Position numbers and translations under genes: made by a program
Notes under the pieces: model-generated
The model's database searches: none
What the model saw: only the letters and a program-made list of their open reading frames with translations
What the model was told of the DNA's origin: nothing
Shown here: positions 1 through 7,599 of the stretch, piece by piece
Position numbering within the stretch: the first letter of the stretch is position 1
Layout of the letters: each line of letters opens with the position of its first letter
Assembly: GCF_013408145.1 (NCBI RefSeq)
Contig: NZ_JACBZI010000001.1
Span: 3,734,001-3,798,000, forward strand
Length of the DNA: 64,000 nt
DNA from: Nocardioides marinus
GTDB taxonomy: Bacteria; Actinomycetota; Actinomycetes; Propionibacteriales; Nocardioidaceae
Direction: 5' to 3'

Positions 1-838
1 CTACCGGATCGCCACCAACGTCTGCCTCACCAACCTCGAGGGCCGGCCGCGGCGACCGCTCCCCTCCGGCATCGGCACCGCCGACCAGCCGGCCGGGGAC
101 GCCCTCGAGCAGGACCACGAGATCACCTGGCTCGAGCCGGTGCCCGACGCGGCGGTGACCGTGGCCGAGCGCGACTCGATCCGGCTGGCGTTCGTGGCGG
201 CCCTGCAGCACCTGCCGGCCAAGCAGCGGGCCGTGCTGATCCTGCGCGACGTGCTGCGCTGGAGCGCCGCCGAGGTCGCCGACGCGCTCGACACCACCGT
301 CGCCGCGGTGAACTCCGCCCTCCAGCGCGCGCACGCGCAGATGCGCACCCGCGCGCTGACCGAGGACACCGTCGCCGACGAGCTGACGACCGCCCAGCGC
401 CAGCTGCTCGAGCGCTACGTCGAGGCGTTCTGGCGCAAGGACGTCGACACGATCGTCTCCATGCTGACCGCCGAGGCGGTCTGGGAGATGCCGCCGTTCA
501 CGAGCTGGTTCAAGGGGCGGGCCAACATCGCCTGGCTCATCGGCAACGAGTGCCCGGGCGGCTCGGAGGACATGCCGATGATCGAGACCCGCGCCAACGG
601 CCAGCCCGCCTTCGGCCTCTACATGCGTACGCCGGAGGGCGGGTTCGTCCCGTTCCAGCTGCAGGTGCTCCAGTGGGACGGCGACCCCGACCACCCCGAG
701 CTCTCGCAGGTCGACGCGTTCTTCGACACCCGGCTCTTCGAGAAGTTCGGGCTGCCGATGAGCCTGCCCGGCGACTTCCGGCCCGACCCGGCTCGTCCCG
801 CGGCACCTCTCGCCGCGGCTCCTCCCGCACCGGCCTGA
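1..838 (+). CDS. ECF sigma factor with SnoaL-like C-terminal domain (SigG type), 5' end missing
   Basis: The frame is open from base 2 and stops at 836-838, so the N-terminal sigma-2 region lies outside the window. The visible part opens with YRIATNVC, the end of sigma-2, followed by a linker. A sigma-4 helix-turn-helix region (LPAKQRAVLILRDVLRWSA, then DALDTTVAAVNSALQRAH) binds the -35 element. The last 130 or so residues (from LLERYVEAFWRKD) look like a SnoaL/NTF2 fold, as in the SigG and SigJ ECF groups, where this tail modulates activity in place of an anti-sigma factor. An ATG at 140 lies in the linker and is not the start. The downstream gene follows after 7 bases and may be co-transcribed. 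Confidence 0.85.
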   Translation, partial: YRIATNVCLTNLEGRPRRPLPSGIGTADQPAGDALEQDHEITWLEPVPDAAVTVAERDSIRLAFVAALQHLPAKQRAVLILRDVLRWSAAEVADALDTTVAAVNSALQRAHAQMRTRALTEDTVADELTTAQRQLLERYVEAFWRKDVDTIVSMLTAEAVWEMPPFTSWFKGRANIAWLIGNECPGGSEDMPMIETRANGQPAFGLYMRTPEGGFVPFQLQVLQWDGDPDHPELSQVDAFFDTRLFEKFGLPMSLPGDFRPDPARPAAPLAAAPPAPA

Positions 839-845
839 GGCCCTC

Positions 846-1406
846 GTGTCCTCCCAGCTCGACGGGGGTGTCGAGCTGCTCGAGCGCGCCCTCGGCTACA
901 CGCGGACCGCCCTGGCGCGGGTGGACCGGACCGACCTGACCCGTCCCACCCCCTGCAGCCGGTGGGACCTCGCGGCCCTGCTCGCCCACATGGACGACGC
1001 CCTCGACGCGTTCCTGGAGGCGGCGGGCGGCTCGGTCTCGCCCCCGACCAGCCCCGGGGCCCGGGTCGGCCCCGGGGGCGCCGACCGGCTGTGCACCAAG
1101 GCGTGCACCCTGCTCGGCGCCTGGACCAGCGCCCCGCCGCGACCCGTCACCGTGGACAGGATGGCCATGGACCCGGGACTGCTGGTCCGTGCCGCCGCCC
1201 TGGAGATCACCGTCCACGGGTGGGACGTGGCGCGGGCGCTGCGCCTGGACCACCCGCTCCCCCCGGCACTGGCCGACGACCTGCTGCCGGTGGCACGGGG
1301 CCTGGTCGGGCACGGCCGGTTCGCCCCGGCGCTGGCCGTCGCCTCGGACCCCGCCGCGCCCAGCGGCGTACGACTGCTGGGGTGGGTGGGTCGGGAGGCC
1401 GGGTGA
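846..1406 (+). CDS. DinB-like TIGR03086 / mycothiol-dependent maleylpyruvate isomerase family protein
   Basis: This 186-residue protein starts at GTG 846, 7 bases after the sigma factor stop. The N-terminus (LLERALGYTRTALARV, then TPCSRWDLAALLAHMDDAL) matches the DinB-like four-helix fold of the TIGR03086 and maleylpyruvate isomerase families. The conserved CSxWD and the His in AHMDD contribute to the metal site. A second helix pair (LEITVHGWDVARAL) supplies another typical His. Members are mycothiol-linked or of unknown substrate. Its tight position behind the sigma gene suggests one transcript, but no substrate can be read from the sequence. Confidence 0.8.
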   Translation: MSSQLDGGVELLERALGYTRTALARVDRTDLTRPTPCSRWDLAALLAHMDDALDAFLEAAGGSVSPPTSPGARVGPGGADRLCTKACTLLGAWTSAPPRPVTVDRMAMDPGLLVRAAALEITVHGWDVARALRLDHPLPPALADDLLPVARGLVGHGRFAPALAVASDPAAPSGVRLLGWVGREAG

Positions 1407-1410
1407 GCGC

Positions 1411-2394
1411 TCAGCCGAGCCAGCTGATCGAGCGCCCGTGCCCGTGGGTCCAGGCGACCGCACGGCCGTCCAGCGCCAGCACGAACCTGTCCACCGGCGC
1501 CGCCGGTCCGGTCGCCGAGACCCGGGGCAGCACCCGCGGACCCTCGTTGCTGACCCAGCGGCAGGCACCGGCGGCGACCCGGGCGAGCATCTGGTCGGTG
1601 AAGCGCTCGCGGTCCTCGCGCTCGAGGTAGGCGACCACCGCCGAGTGCTGCACCACGACCCGTCCGTGACGGGCCGCCTCGTCGATCAGGGGGTCGAGGT
1701 CGCTCAGCAGGTCACCACGGACCAGCCGAGGCGGGTCGTGACGCGCCACCTCGATGGCCTGCCGCAGCACCCGCCGCCGGTCGTCGTGCTCGGGCCAGAC
1801 CAGCGTCTCGAGCCAGCGTGCGGTGTCGTCGTCGCTCACGTCGAGGGGGTGGAGGTCCAGCCCGCCGCGCCAGGCGACCTGCGGCAGGTCGGTGGGCCAG
1901 GGCCCCGGCCCGTCGGCCCGGCACTCCAGCCCCGGCGCCGCCGGGTCGCCGACGCGCAGGTCGCCCTGCGGCGTGCGGTAGCGGTAGGACCACCGGTCGG
2001 GGTGGAGCGTCAGCCCGCCGCTGGCGCCCACCTCGAGCAGGGCGATCGGTCCGTCCTCCACCGAGACCTGCCGAAGCAGCGGGAGCAGGTTCGCCATCCG
2101 CCCGGCCTCGTTGGTCTGGGTCGCCCGGGACAGGATCGTCGCGCGGACGGACCCGTCGTCGCCCAGCAGGACCTCGCGCAGGTCGGCGTACGTCGCGTCG
2201 TCGGGGAGCCCGTGCCAGCGGGCCGCCGCGAAGACCAGGTTGGGCTGCTGCTTGAGCGGCGGCAGCGTGCCGAGCCAGGCCAGCACCTCGGGGTCCTCGA
2301 CCACGCCGCGGGTCCAGGCCACGAACGTCGGGGAGTCCGTGGCCTGGGTCGCGAACTCGGCGTAGGTCTGCCGGGTCCCCGAGAAGAGCTCCAT
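1411..2394 (-). CDS. DUF2332 family protein
   Basis: The protein has 327 residues. The N-terminus (YAEFATQATDSPTFVAW, later LPPLKQQPNLVFAAARWHG) and the middle (LLEVGASGGLTLHPDRWSYRY) fit DUF2332, an actinobacterial and proteobacterial family whose LLEVGASGG loop resembles a methyltransferase-type nucleotide-binding loop. No enzymatic function is established that I know of. It converges with the preceding gene, with only 4 bases between the stops. The aldehyde dehydrogenase gene upstream of it ends 10 bases away on the same strand, so the two are probably one transcript. Confidence 0.8.
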   Translation of the reverse strand: MELFSGTRQTYAEFATQATDSPTFVAWTRGVVEDPEVLAWLGTLPPLKQQPNLVFAAARWHGLPDDATYADLREVLLGDDGSVRATILSRATQTNEAGRMANLLPLLRQVSVEDGPIALLEVGASGGLTLHPDRWSYRYRTPQGDLRVGDPAAPGLECRADGPGPWPTDLPQVAWRGGLDLHPLDVSDDDTARWLETLVWPEHDDRRRVLRQAIEVARHDPPRLVRGDLLSDLDPLIDEAARHGRVVVQHSAVVAYLEREDRERFTDQMLARVAAGACRWVSNEGPRVLPRVSATGPAAPVDRFVLALDGRAVAWTHGHGRSISWLG

Positions 2395-2404
2395 CGGGCC
2401 CCGG

Positions 2405-3880
2405 TCAGACCGGGAGCGCGACGTAGGTCGTCTCGAGGTACTCCTCGATGCCCTCGAAGCCGCCCTCGCGGCCGAACCCGGAGGCCTTGACCCCGCCGAA
2501 GGGCGCGGCCGGGTTGGAGATCAGCCCGGTGTTGATGCCGACCATGCCGTACTCCAGCCGCTCGGCCATCCGGATCGTCCGCGACAGGTCCCGGGTGTAG
2601 ACGTAGGAGGCCAGGCCGTACTCGGTGTCGTTGGCGCGGGCGACGGCCTCGTCCTCGGTCTCGAAGGTGGTGATGGGCGCGACCGGGCCGAAGATCTCCT
2701 CGGCGTTGATCGCGGAGTCCGCGGGCACACCGAGCAGCACGGTCGGCGGGTAGAAGAACCCGGGACCGTCGGGGACGCTGCCACCGGTCAGCAGCCGGGC
2801 GCCGTCGTGGACAGCGTCGGTCACCAGCTGCGAGACGGTCTCCACCGCCTTCTCCTCGATGAGCGGGCCCACGTCGACACCGTCGTCCTGCCCCCGACCC
2901 ACGGTGAGCGCACCCATCCGGGCGGCGAGCTTCTCGGCGAACTCCTCCGCGACGGAGGAGTGCACCAGGAACCGGTTCGCGGCGGTGCAGGCCTCGCCCA
3001 TGTTGCGCATCTTGGCCACCATCGCGCCGTCGACGGCCGCGTCCACGTCGGCGTCCTCGAAGACGACGAACGGCGCGTTGCCGCCCAGCTCCATGCTGAC
3101 TCGCTGCAGCTGGTCGGCGGACTGCCGCACCAGGGTGCGCCCGACGCCGGTCGAGCCGGTGAAGGAGACCTTGCGCAGCCGGTCGTCACCCTGCAGCGCC
3201 TCGCTCATCTCCTTGGCCCGCGTGGTGGGTACGACGTTGAGGACCCCGTCGGGGAGCCCGGCCTCGGTCAGCAGCCCGGCCAGCGCCAGCATCGTCAGCG
3301 GCGTCTGGTGAGCGGGCTTGACCACCATCGTGCAGCCGGCCGCGATCGCGGGACCGATCTTGCGGGTGCCCATGGCCAGCGGGAAGTTCCACGGGGTGAC
3401 GAAGAAGCACGGGCCGACCGGCTTCTTGATCGTCAGCAGTCGCGAGCCGCCGGCCGGAGCCTGCATCCACCGACCGTGGATGCGCACGGCCTCCTCGGAG
3501 AACCAGCGGAAGAACTCGTTGCCGTAGGAGACCTCGCCCTTGGCCTCCGCGACCGCCTTGCCCATCTCCAGGCTCATCAGCAGCGCGAGGTCGTCGGCGC
3601 GCGCGCCGATGAGCTCGAAGGCCGAGCGGAGGATCTCCCCGCGCTCACGGGGCGGGGTGGCCGCCCACCCTGCCTGGGCGGCGACGGCTGCGTCGAGGGC
3701 CTCGACCGCGTCGGTGACCGACCCGTCGGCCACCCGTGCCAGCAGCTGCCCGTCGGCGGGATCGACCACCTCGAAGGTGTCACCGCCCTCCGCGTCGCGC
3801 CACTCCCCGGCGACCCACAGGCGGCGCTGCTCGGCGGGCAGGAGGCGGTCGAGCAGGGCGTGAACGTCTGGACCAGTCAT
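2405..3880 (-). CDS. gabD: NAD(P)-dependent succinate-semialdehyde dehydrogenase-type aldehyde dehydrogenase
   Basis: This 491-residue protein is of full length for the aldehyde dehydrogenase superfamily. The general base Glu264 lies in MELGGNAPF and the catalytic Cys298 in NMGEACTAANRF, 34 residues apart as in SSADH. The NAD-binding segment FTGSTGVGR and the motif PWNFPLAMGTRKIGPAIAAG are present. It should oxidise succinate semialdehyde or a similar short aldehyde to the acid in the cytosol. The open frame runs back to a GTG at 3976, but that part would overlap the RNA-like element on the other strand and matches nothing in the family, so ATG 3880 (MTGPDVHALLDRLL) is chosen. Exact substrate is inferred from family resemblance only. 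Confidence 0.85.
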   Translation of the reverse strand: MTGPDVHALLDRLLPAEQRRLWVAGEWRDAEGGDTFEVVDPADGQLLARVADGSVTDAVEALDAAVAAQAGWAATPPRERGEILRSAFELIGARADDLALLMSLEMGKAVAEAKGEVSYGNEFFRWFSEEAVRIHGRWMQAPAGGSRLLTIKKPVGPCFFVTPWNFPLAMGTRKIGPAIAAGCTMVVKPAHQTPLTMLALAGLLTEAGLPDGVLNVVPTTRAKEMSEALQGDDRLRKVSFTGSTGVGRTLVRQSADQLQRVSMELGGNAPFVVFEDADVDAAVDGAMVAKMRNMGEACTAANRFLVHSSVAEEFAEKLAARMGALTVGRGQDDGVDVGPLIEEKAVETVSQLVTDAVHDGARLLTGGSVPDGPGFFYPPTVLLGVPADSAINAEEIFGPVAPITTFETEDEAVARANDTEYGLASYVYTRDLSRTIRMAERLEYGMVGINTGLISNPAAPFGGVKASGFGREGGFEGIEEYLETTYVALPV

Positions 3881-3960
3881 GAGGTGAATCCTGGCACTTC
3901 GACGACTTCCCTCCAATCCTCTCCACACCTGGGCACGGCGTGGCACTATTGGTCTTGTCG

Positions 3961-4103
3961 ACTTCGGAGGGAGCACTCAGAAGACGGCTGTGAACCCCTT
4001 GCTGACCCCATGCGGCGAGGGGTTCATCTACGTCCGGCGGCACGTCCCCACGTCCCTCCGCCAGACGCCGCCGCGAAGGGCCCGGGCACCCGGGCCCTTC
4101 GTT
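3961..4103 (+). ncRNA. Candidate 6C small RNA
   Basis: Three hairpins follow one another in a non-coding gap. Hairpin 1 has 9-bp arms TGAACCCCT (3991-3999) and AGGGGTTCA (4018-4026) around an 18-base C-rich loop. Hairpin 2 has arms CGTCCGGCGG (4031-4040) and CCGCCAGACG (4058-4067), with one mismatch, around a 17-base C-rich loop. Hairpin 3 is a 12-bp terminator-like stem at 4075-4100. Two stem-loops with at least six C each followed by an intrinsic terminator is the published description of the actinobacterial 6C RNA. A weak -10 (TATTGG, 3947-3952) would give a 5' end near 3961. The element is antisense to the upstream region of the aldehyde dehydrogenase gene. Boundaries are estimates. Confidence 0.72.
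4075..4100 (+). terminator. Strong hairpin ending the 6C-like RNA
   Basis: The 12-base arms GAAGGGCCCGGG and CCCGGGCCCTTC are perfectly complementary with a nominal 2-base spacer, so a real loop would open the innermost pairs. No U-run follows on either strand, as is common in actinobacteria. It ends the candidate RNA and also lies 30 bases past the stop of the PBP gene on the minus strand, so it may work in both directions. Confidence 0.7.
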
Positions 4104-4129
4104 GCGTCCGGCCACGTCTGGCCTGTCGG

Positions 4130-6025
4130 TCAGCGGCGGGCAGCCCTGAGGAAGGCCTCGAGCAGCGGCCCGGCGGTGCGCGAGCCCGACTCGCCCTCGT
4201 CGACGTAGACCGCCACGGCCAGGTCGGAGCCGGCCGCGACCATCCAGGCATGGGTGAGCACCGTGCCGTCCCGCTCGAACTCCGCGGTGCCGGTCTTGGC
4301 GATCAGCTCGGGCCCCGGCACGTCGAGCAGGCCGCGACCACTCCCCTCGGTGACGACGGCACGCAGCATCGAGCGCAGCGCCGACGCCTCGGCCCCCGTC
4401 AGCGGCTTCGCACCCTCCGGCGGGGCCTCGCGGTAGCCCTTGACCAGCCACGGGACGACGGTCTCCCCGGCCTGCACCGAGGCCACGACCGTGGCCATCA
4501 CCATCGGGCTGGCCAGCACCCTGCCCTGGCCGATGAGGGCGGCTGCCGCCTCGGTCTCGGTCTCGGGCTGCGGCACCTGGCCGAAGTACGCCGGGAAGCC
4601 GAGGTCGTGGTCGATGCCGAAGCCGAGCGAGGCGGCGGCGTCGTAGAGCCCGGTGCCCTCGACCTTGGCGCGGCTGGTGATGAAGGCGGTGTTGCAGGAG
4701 TTGGCGACCGCCTGGCGCAGGGTGATCCGTCCGGTCGCCCCGGTGGGGTAGTCGGAGTAGTTGCCGAAGGTCTTGCCGTCGACCACCGTGGTCGCGGGGC
4801 ACTGCACGCTCGAGGTCGGGTCGAGCCCGGCGCGCAGCAGCGCGAGCGAGGAGACGGTCTTGAAGGTCGAGCCCGGCGCGGCCTGGCCGTACGTCGCCAG
4901 GTTGGTGCCCCCGGCGCCGGGCCCGTTCGCCGCCGCGAGCACGGCGCCGGTGCCGGGGTCGATCGCGACCAGGGCGCTGGCCGGGCCGGTGCGCCGCAGC
5001 ACCGCCTCGGCCTCGGCCTGCAGGTCGACGTCGAGGCTGATCCTGAGCGTCGAGCCCTTCTCCGGCTCGGCGCGGAACACCTCCCGCACCTCCCCGTCGG
5101 AGCCCTCGGCCGGGAGCACGTCGACGCTCGCGCCGGGGGTGCCGCGCAGCTGGTCGTCGTACCTGCCCTGGAGCCCCGAGAGCCCGGCGACGTCGCCGGG
5201 ACGGTAGGTGTCGGGTGCCTCCTCGACCATCTCCGCGGTGACCTGGCCGACCGAGCCGAGGATGGGTGCGGCGAAGTCGCGTGAGGGTGCGAGAGGGATC
5301 TCGGCGGCGATCCGGCGTGCCCCCTTGATGCGGGCCAGGGCCATGCTGATCGGCGTCACGACGTCCTCGGTCCGCATCACGATGGCCTCGACGAAGGCCG
5401 CGTCGCCGGCGGCCCTGACCCGCTTCGCGTAGCCGGCCGCGTCGATCCCGACGGCCTCGGCCAGTGCCCGGGCGTCGCTGACCGCGCGCCCGGCTCCCAC
5501 GAGGGTCTTGTCGATCCCGATCCGGTTGACCGGGCGCTGGGTGACGACCGCGAGACCCCGCGCACCGACGATGTCGCCGCGCCTCGGGGTCAGGGTGGTG
5601 AGGTCGAGTGCCTCGCCCTCGACCAGCGACGGCTCGACCACCGACGGCGCCCACACCGCCACCCACCCGTCGCCCTCGCGCTCGAGGCGCAGCGGCGACT
5701 CGTAGCTCCACTCACCACCAGCGCCCGAGCCCACCAGCGGCCAGCTCCACTGCAGGGTCGCCGTGGCGGTGTCGCCGGACTGGTCGAGGTCCAGCAGCCC
5801 CACCCGCGGGGTGACGCCGCCCATGCCGTCCACGACCTCGGCGCGCTCGCGCTCGGCCGCTTCGGGGTCGGCCACGGGCGCCCCCGAGAGGTCCTGGGCC
5901 GCCAGGGCCTCGACGAACGCGCTGGCCGTCGGCTCCGGGTCGGGCCCGGCGACGGCGTCCTTGACCTCGGTGCAGCCGGCGAGCAGCAGCACCGCACCGG
6001 CGAGGGCGAGGATCCGAGATCGCAT
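4130..6025 (-). CDS. Lipoprotein penicillin-binding protein (class B transpeptidase with NTF2-like N-domain)
   Basis: The 631-residue protein begins with a lipoprotein signal (MRSRILALAGAVLLLAGC), so it should be anchored to the outer face of the membrane. An NTF2/MecA_N-like domain comes first (ASAFVEALAAQDLSG), then a PBP dimerisation region, then a transpeptidase domain. All three active-site motifs are present: Ser386-T-F-Lys389, Ser443-C-Asn445 and Lys577-T-G-T. This is the layout of MecA/PbpA-like class B PBPs that cross-link peptidoglycan. Ten bases separate its start from the MerR gene stop upstream, so it could be read from the same transcript. Confidence 0.9.
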   Translation of the reverse strand: MRSRILALAGAVLLLAGCTEVKDAVAGPDPEPTASAFVEALAAQDLSGAPVADPEAAERERAEVVDGMGGVTPRVGLLDLDQSGDTATATLQWSWPLVGSGAGGEWSYESPLRLEREGDGWVAVWAPSVVEPSLVEGEALDLTTLTPRRGDIVGARGLAVVTQRPVNRIGIDKTLVGAGRAVSDARALAEAVGIDAAGYAKRVRAAGDAAFVEAIVMRTEDVVTPISMALARIKGARRIAAEIPLAPSRDFAAPILGSVGQVTAEMVEEAPDTYRPGDVAGLSGLQGRYDDQLRGTPGASVDVLPAEGSDGEVREVFRAEPEKGSTLRISLDVDLQAEAEAVLRRTGPASALVAIDPGTGAVLAAANGPGAGGTNLATYGQAAPGSTFKTVSSLALLRAGLDPTSSVQCPATTVVDGKTFGNYSDYPTGATGRITLRQAVANSCNTAFITSRAKVEGTGLYDAAASLGFGIDHDLGFPAYFGQVPQPETETEAAAALIGQGRVLASPMVMATVVASVQAGETVVPWLVKGYREAPPEGAKPLTGAEASALRSMLRAVVTEGSGRGLLDVPGPELIAKTGTAEFERDGTVLTHAWMVAAGSDLAVAVYVDEGESGSRTAGPLLEAFLRAARR

Positions 6026-6034
6026 GCGCCATTG

Positions 6035-6463
6035 CTACCAGTCGCCGCCGACGAAGCTCGTCACCTCACCGCTCACCAGGTCCGACACGGCTGCCGCGAA
6101 CCGCGGACAGGTCGCGATGTCGTGCGCCCTGCAGCGCAACGCGTGCTCGGTCATCTCCCGGTGCAGCCGCATCTCGGCCATCCGTCGGTCGAGGTCGGCG
6201 ATGTGCGCCTCCAGCACGCGGTGCCGGTCCGGCGCCTCGGCGTCCAGCAGCACGGCCACCTGCTCCAGGGTCATCCCGGCGCTCTTGCTGCGCACGATGA
6301 CCGCCACCCGGTAGAGGTCCTTCTCCCGGTACACCCGGCGGCCGGCGGCGTCACGCTCCGGCCGCAGCAGCCCGACGTCCTCCCAGTGCCGCAGCACGTG
6401 GGTGGCCAGCCCGAAGGTCGCGGCCAGCTCGCCGACACTCCAGCGGCGTTCGCTTGACTTCAT
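6035..6463 (-). CDS. MerR-family transcriptional regulator
   Basis: The 142-residue protein has the N-terminal MerR winged helix (WSVGELAATFGLATHVLRHW, then EDVGLLRPERDAAGRRVYRE) and a coiled-coil dimerisation helix (LEAHIADLDRRMAEMRLHRE). Two cysteines near the C-terminus (ALRCRAHDIATCPRF) sit where MerR relatives bind metals or sense redox. It is divergent from the flavin oxidoreductase at 6525 and is its likely regulator. The ATG lies inside the palindrome at 6455-6478, so the mRNA is leaderless or nearly so and the protein probably represses itself. Confidence 0.88.
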   Translation of the reverse strand: MKSSERRWSVGELAATFGLATHVLRHWEDVGLLRPERDAAGRRVYREKDLYRVAVIVRSKSAGMTLEQVAVLLDAEAPDRHRVLEAHIADLDRRMAEMRLHREMTEHALRCRAHDIATCPRFAAAVSDLVSGEVTSFVGGDW

Positions 6464-6478
6464 GTCAACATGAAGTCA
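6455..6478. promoter_or_regulatory. MerR-type operator between divergent genes
   Basis: Two perfectly complementary 11-base arms, TGACTTCATGT and ACATGAAGTCA, flank a CA spacer. On the plus strand a -35-like TTGACT (6454-6459) is followed by exactly 19 bases and then a weak -10 (CACGCT, 6479-6484). The long 19-bp spacer with a palindrome inside it is the hallmark of MerR-controlled promoters. The start codon of the MerR gene itself (6461-6463 read on the minus strand) is part of the left arm. Confidence 0.75.
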
Positions 6479-6524
6479 CACGCTTCTGACCAGCGCAATC
6501 CATCACCACAGATCAGGAGCAGTC

Positions 6525-7430
6525 ATGACCATCGCCTCCGAGCAGCCCCAGCCGTACGACGCCGTCGTGATCGGCGGGGGCCCCGCCGGCCTCCAGGCCG
6601 CACTCACCCTCGCCCGCGTGCACCGCCGGGTGCTCGTGCTCGACTCCGGGCGCTACCGCAACGACGCCGCGACCCACATGCACAACGTGGTGACCCACGA
6701 CGGCACCCCGCCCGCCGACTTCCGCACGCTCGCCCGCAAGCAGGTGGCCGCCTACCCCACCGCCACCGTGTGGGAGGACACCGTGGTCTCCGTCGCCGCC
6801 CGGGACGACGGCTACGCGGTGGTCCTCGACGACCCGGACGGCACCGTGCTGCGCACCCGCGGCCTGGTGCTCGCGACCGGGATGCGCGACGTGCTGCCGG
6901 ACGTCCCCGGCGTGGCCGAGCTGTGGGGCGACCTGGTGGTCCACTGCCCGTTCTGCCACGGGCACGAGTTCGCCGGGCAGCAGGTGGCGGTGCTCGGCAC
7001 CCAGTCCGCGGGACACCTCCCGGCCATCCTCGGGCCGGTCGTGGCCGGCACCACCGTGCTCACCGACGGCGCGGAGGCGCCGGTCGTGCCGGAGGGGGTC
7101 ACGGTCCGCGCCGAACCGGTCGTCGGGCTGGTCCGGTCGGGCTCCGGCGTACGCGTGGAGCTGGCGGGCGGCCCGCCGGTGGAGGTCGCGGGCGTCTACG
7201 TCACCACGCAGCTGCGGCAGGCGGCGCCGTTCGCCGAGCAGCTCGGCCTGGCGGTGCTGCCCAGCGGCGCGGTCGAGGTCGACGTCATGGGGCGCACCTC
7301 GCTGCCGCGGGTGCACGCCGCGGGCGACATGGCCCACGTCGCCGCCCTGCCGATGCCGATGTCCTCGGTCATCGCCGCCGCGGCCGCGGGTGGCATGGCC
7401 GCCGGGTCGCTGGTGGCCGCCCTGCTCTGA
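6525..7430 (+). CDS. Thioredoxin-reductase-like NAD(P)/FAD oxidoreductase
   Basis: The protein has 301 residues. The N-terminal FAD-binding GGGPAGLQAALTLARVH and the late FAD motif AAGDMAHVAALPMPMSS are intact. The dithiol is Cys141-P-F-Cys144 followed by HGHE, where true thioredoxin reductases have CATCDG. Such CPFCHG proteins are TrxR-like flavoproteins of uncertain substrate. The region between about residues 150 and 190 holds the NAD(P) fold (VAVLGTQSAGHLPAIL). The divergent MerR regulator and shared operator suggest induction by a thiol-reactive or metal stress, which is inference. Confidence 0.85.
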   Translation: MTIASEQPQPYDAVVIGGGPAGLQAALTLARVHRRVLVLDSGRYRNDAATHMHNVVTHDGTPPADFRTLARKQVAAYPTATVWEDTVVSVAARDDGYAVVLDDPDGTVLRTRGLVLATGMRDVLPDVPGVAELWGDLVVHCPFCHGHEFAGQQVAVLGTQSAGHLPAILGPVVAGTTVLTDGAEAPVVPEGVTVRAEPVVGLVRSGSGVRVELAGGPPVEVAGVYVTTQLRQAAPFAEQLGLAVLPSGAVEVDVMGRTSLPRVHAAGDMAHVAALPMPMSSVIAAAAAGGMAAGSLVAALL

Positions 7431-7440
7431 CCGACCCGCC

Positions 7441-7572
7441 GGTCGAGCAGGCGAGCGCCAGCGAGCCGTCGTCGAGACCGCGCGAGGCACGCCACGACCG
7501 CGGCCGAGGACAGCCGCCGCGGGACGAGCTCCGCTTGTGGCCTACGCGGTCTCGACGGACGCTCGACCACCT
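7441..7572. repeat. MITE-like inverted-repeat element in a convergent gap
   Basis: The left edge GGTCGAGCAGGCGAGCGCC belongs to a family seen again at 28.8, 41.8, 46.6 and 52.5 kb. An inner 12-base arm GTCGAGACCGCG (near 7471-7482) is perfectly complementary to CGCGGTCTCGAC (near 7546-7557), and the element closes with GCTCGACC. The centre of about 60 bases is GC-rich without an open frame I would call a gene. It fills the space between two convergent genes. Confidence 0.65.
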
Positions 7573-7599
7573 TCGTCGAGTCCGCTGGCGCGTCCTCGA

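Noticed and set aside
3881..3976. 32-residue N-terminal extension of the aldehyde dehydrogenase
   Set aside because: The sequence is Arg-rich without family match and would overlap the RNA-like element; ATG 3880 gives normal length.
2807..5284. An 825-residue plus-strand frame over the aldehyde dehydrogenase and PBP genes
   Set aside because: Both genes on the opposite strand have intact catalytic motifs; the frame also runs through the RNA-like element.
7441..7572. Insertion sequence remnant
   Set aside because: No transposase fragment or target duplication was seen; size and edges fit a small repeat element.
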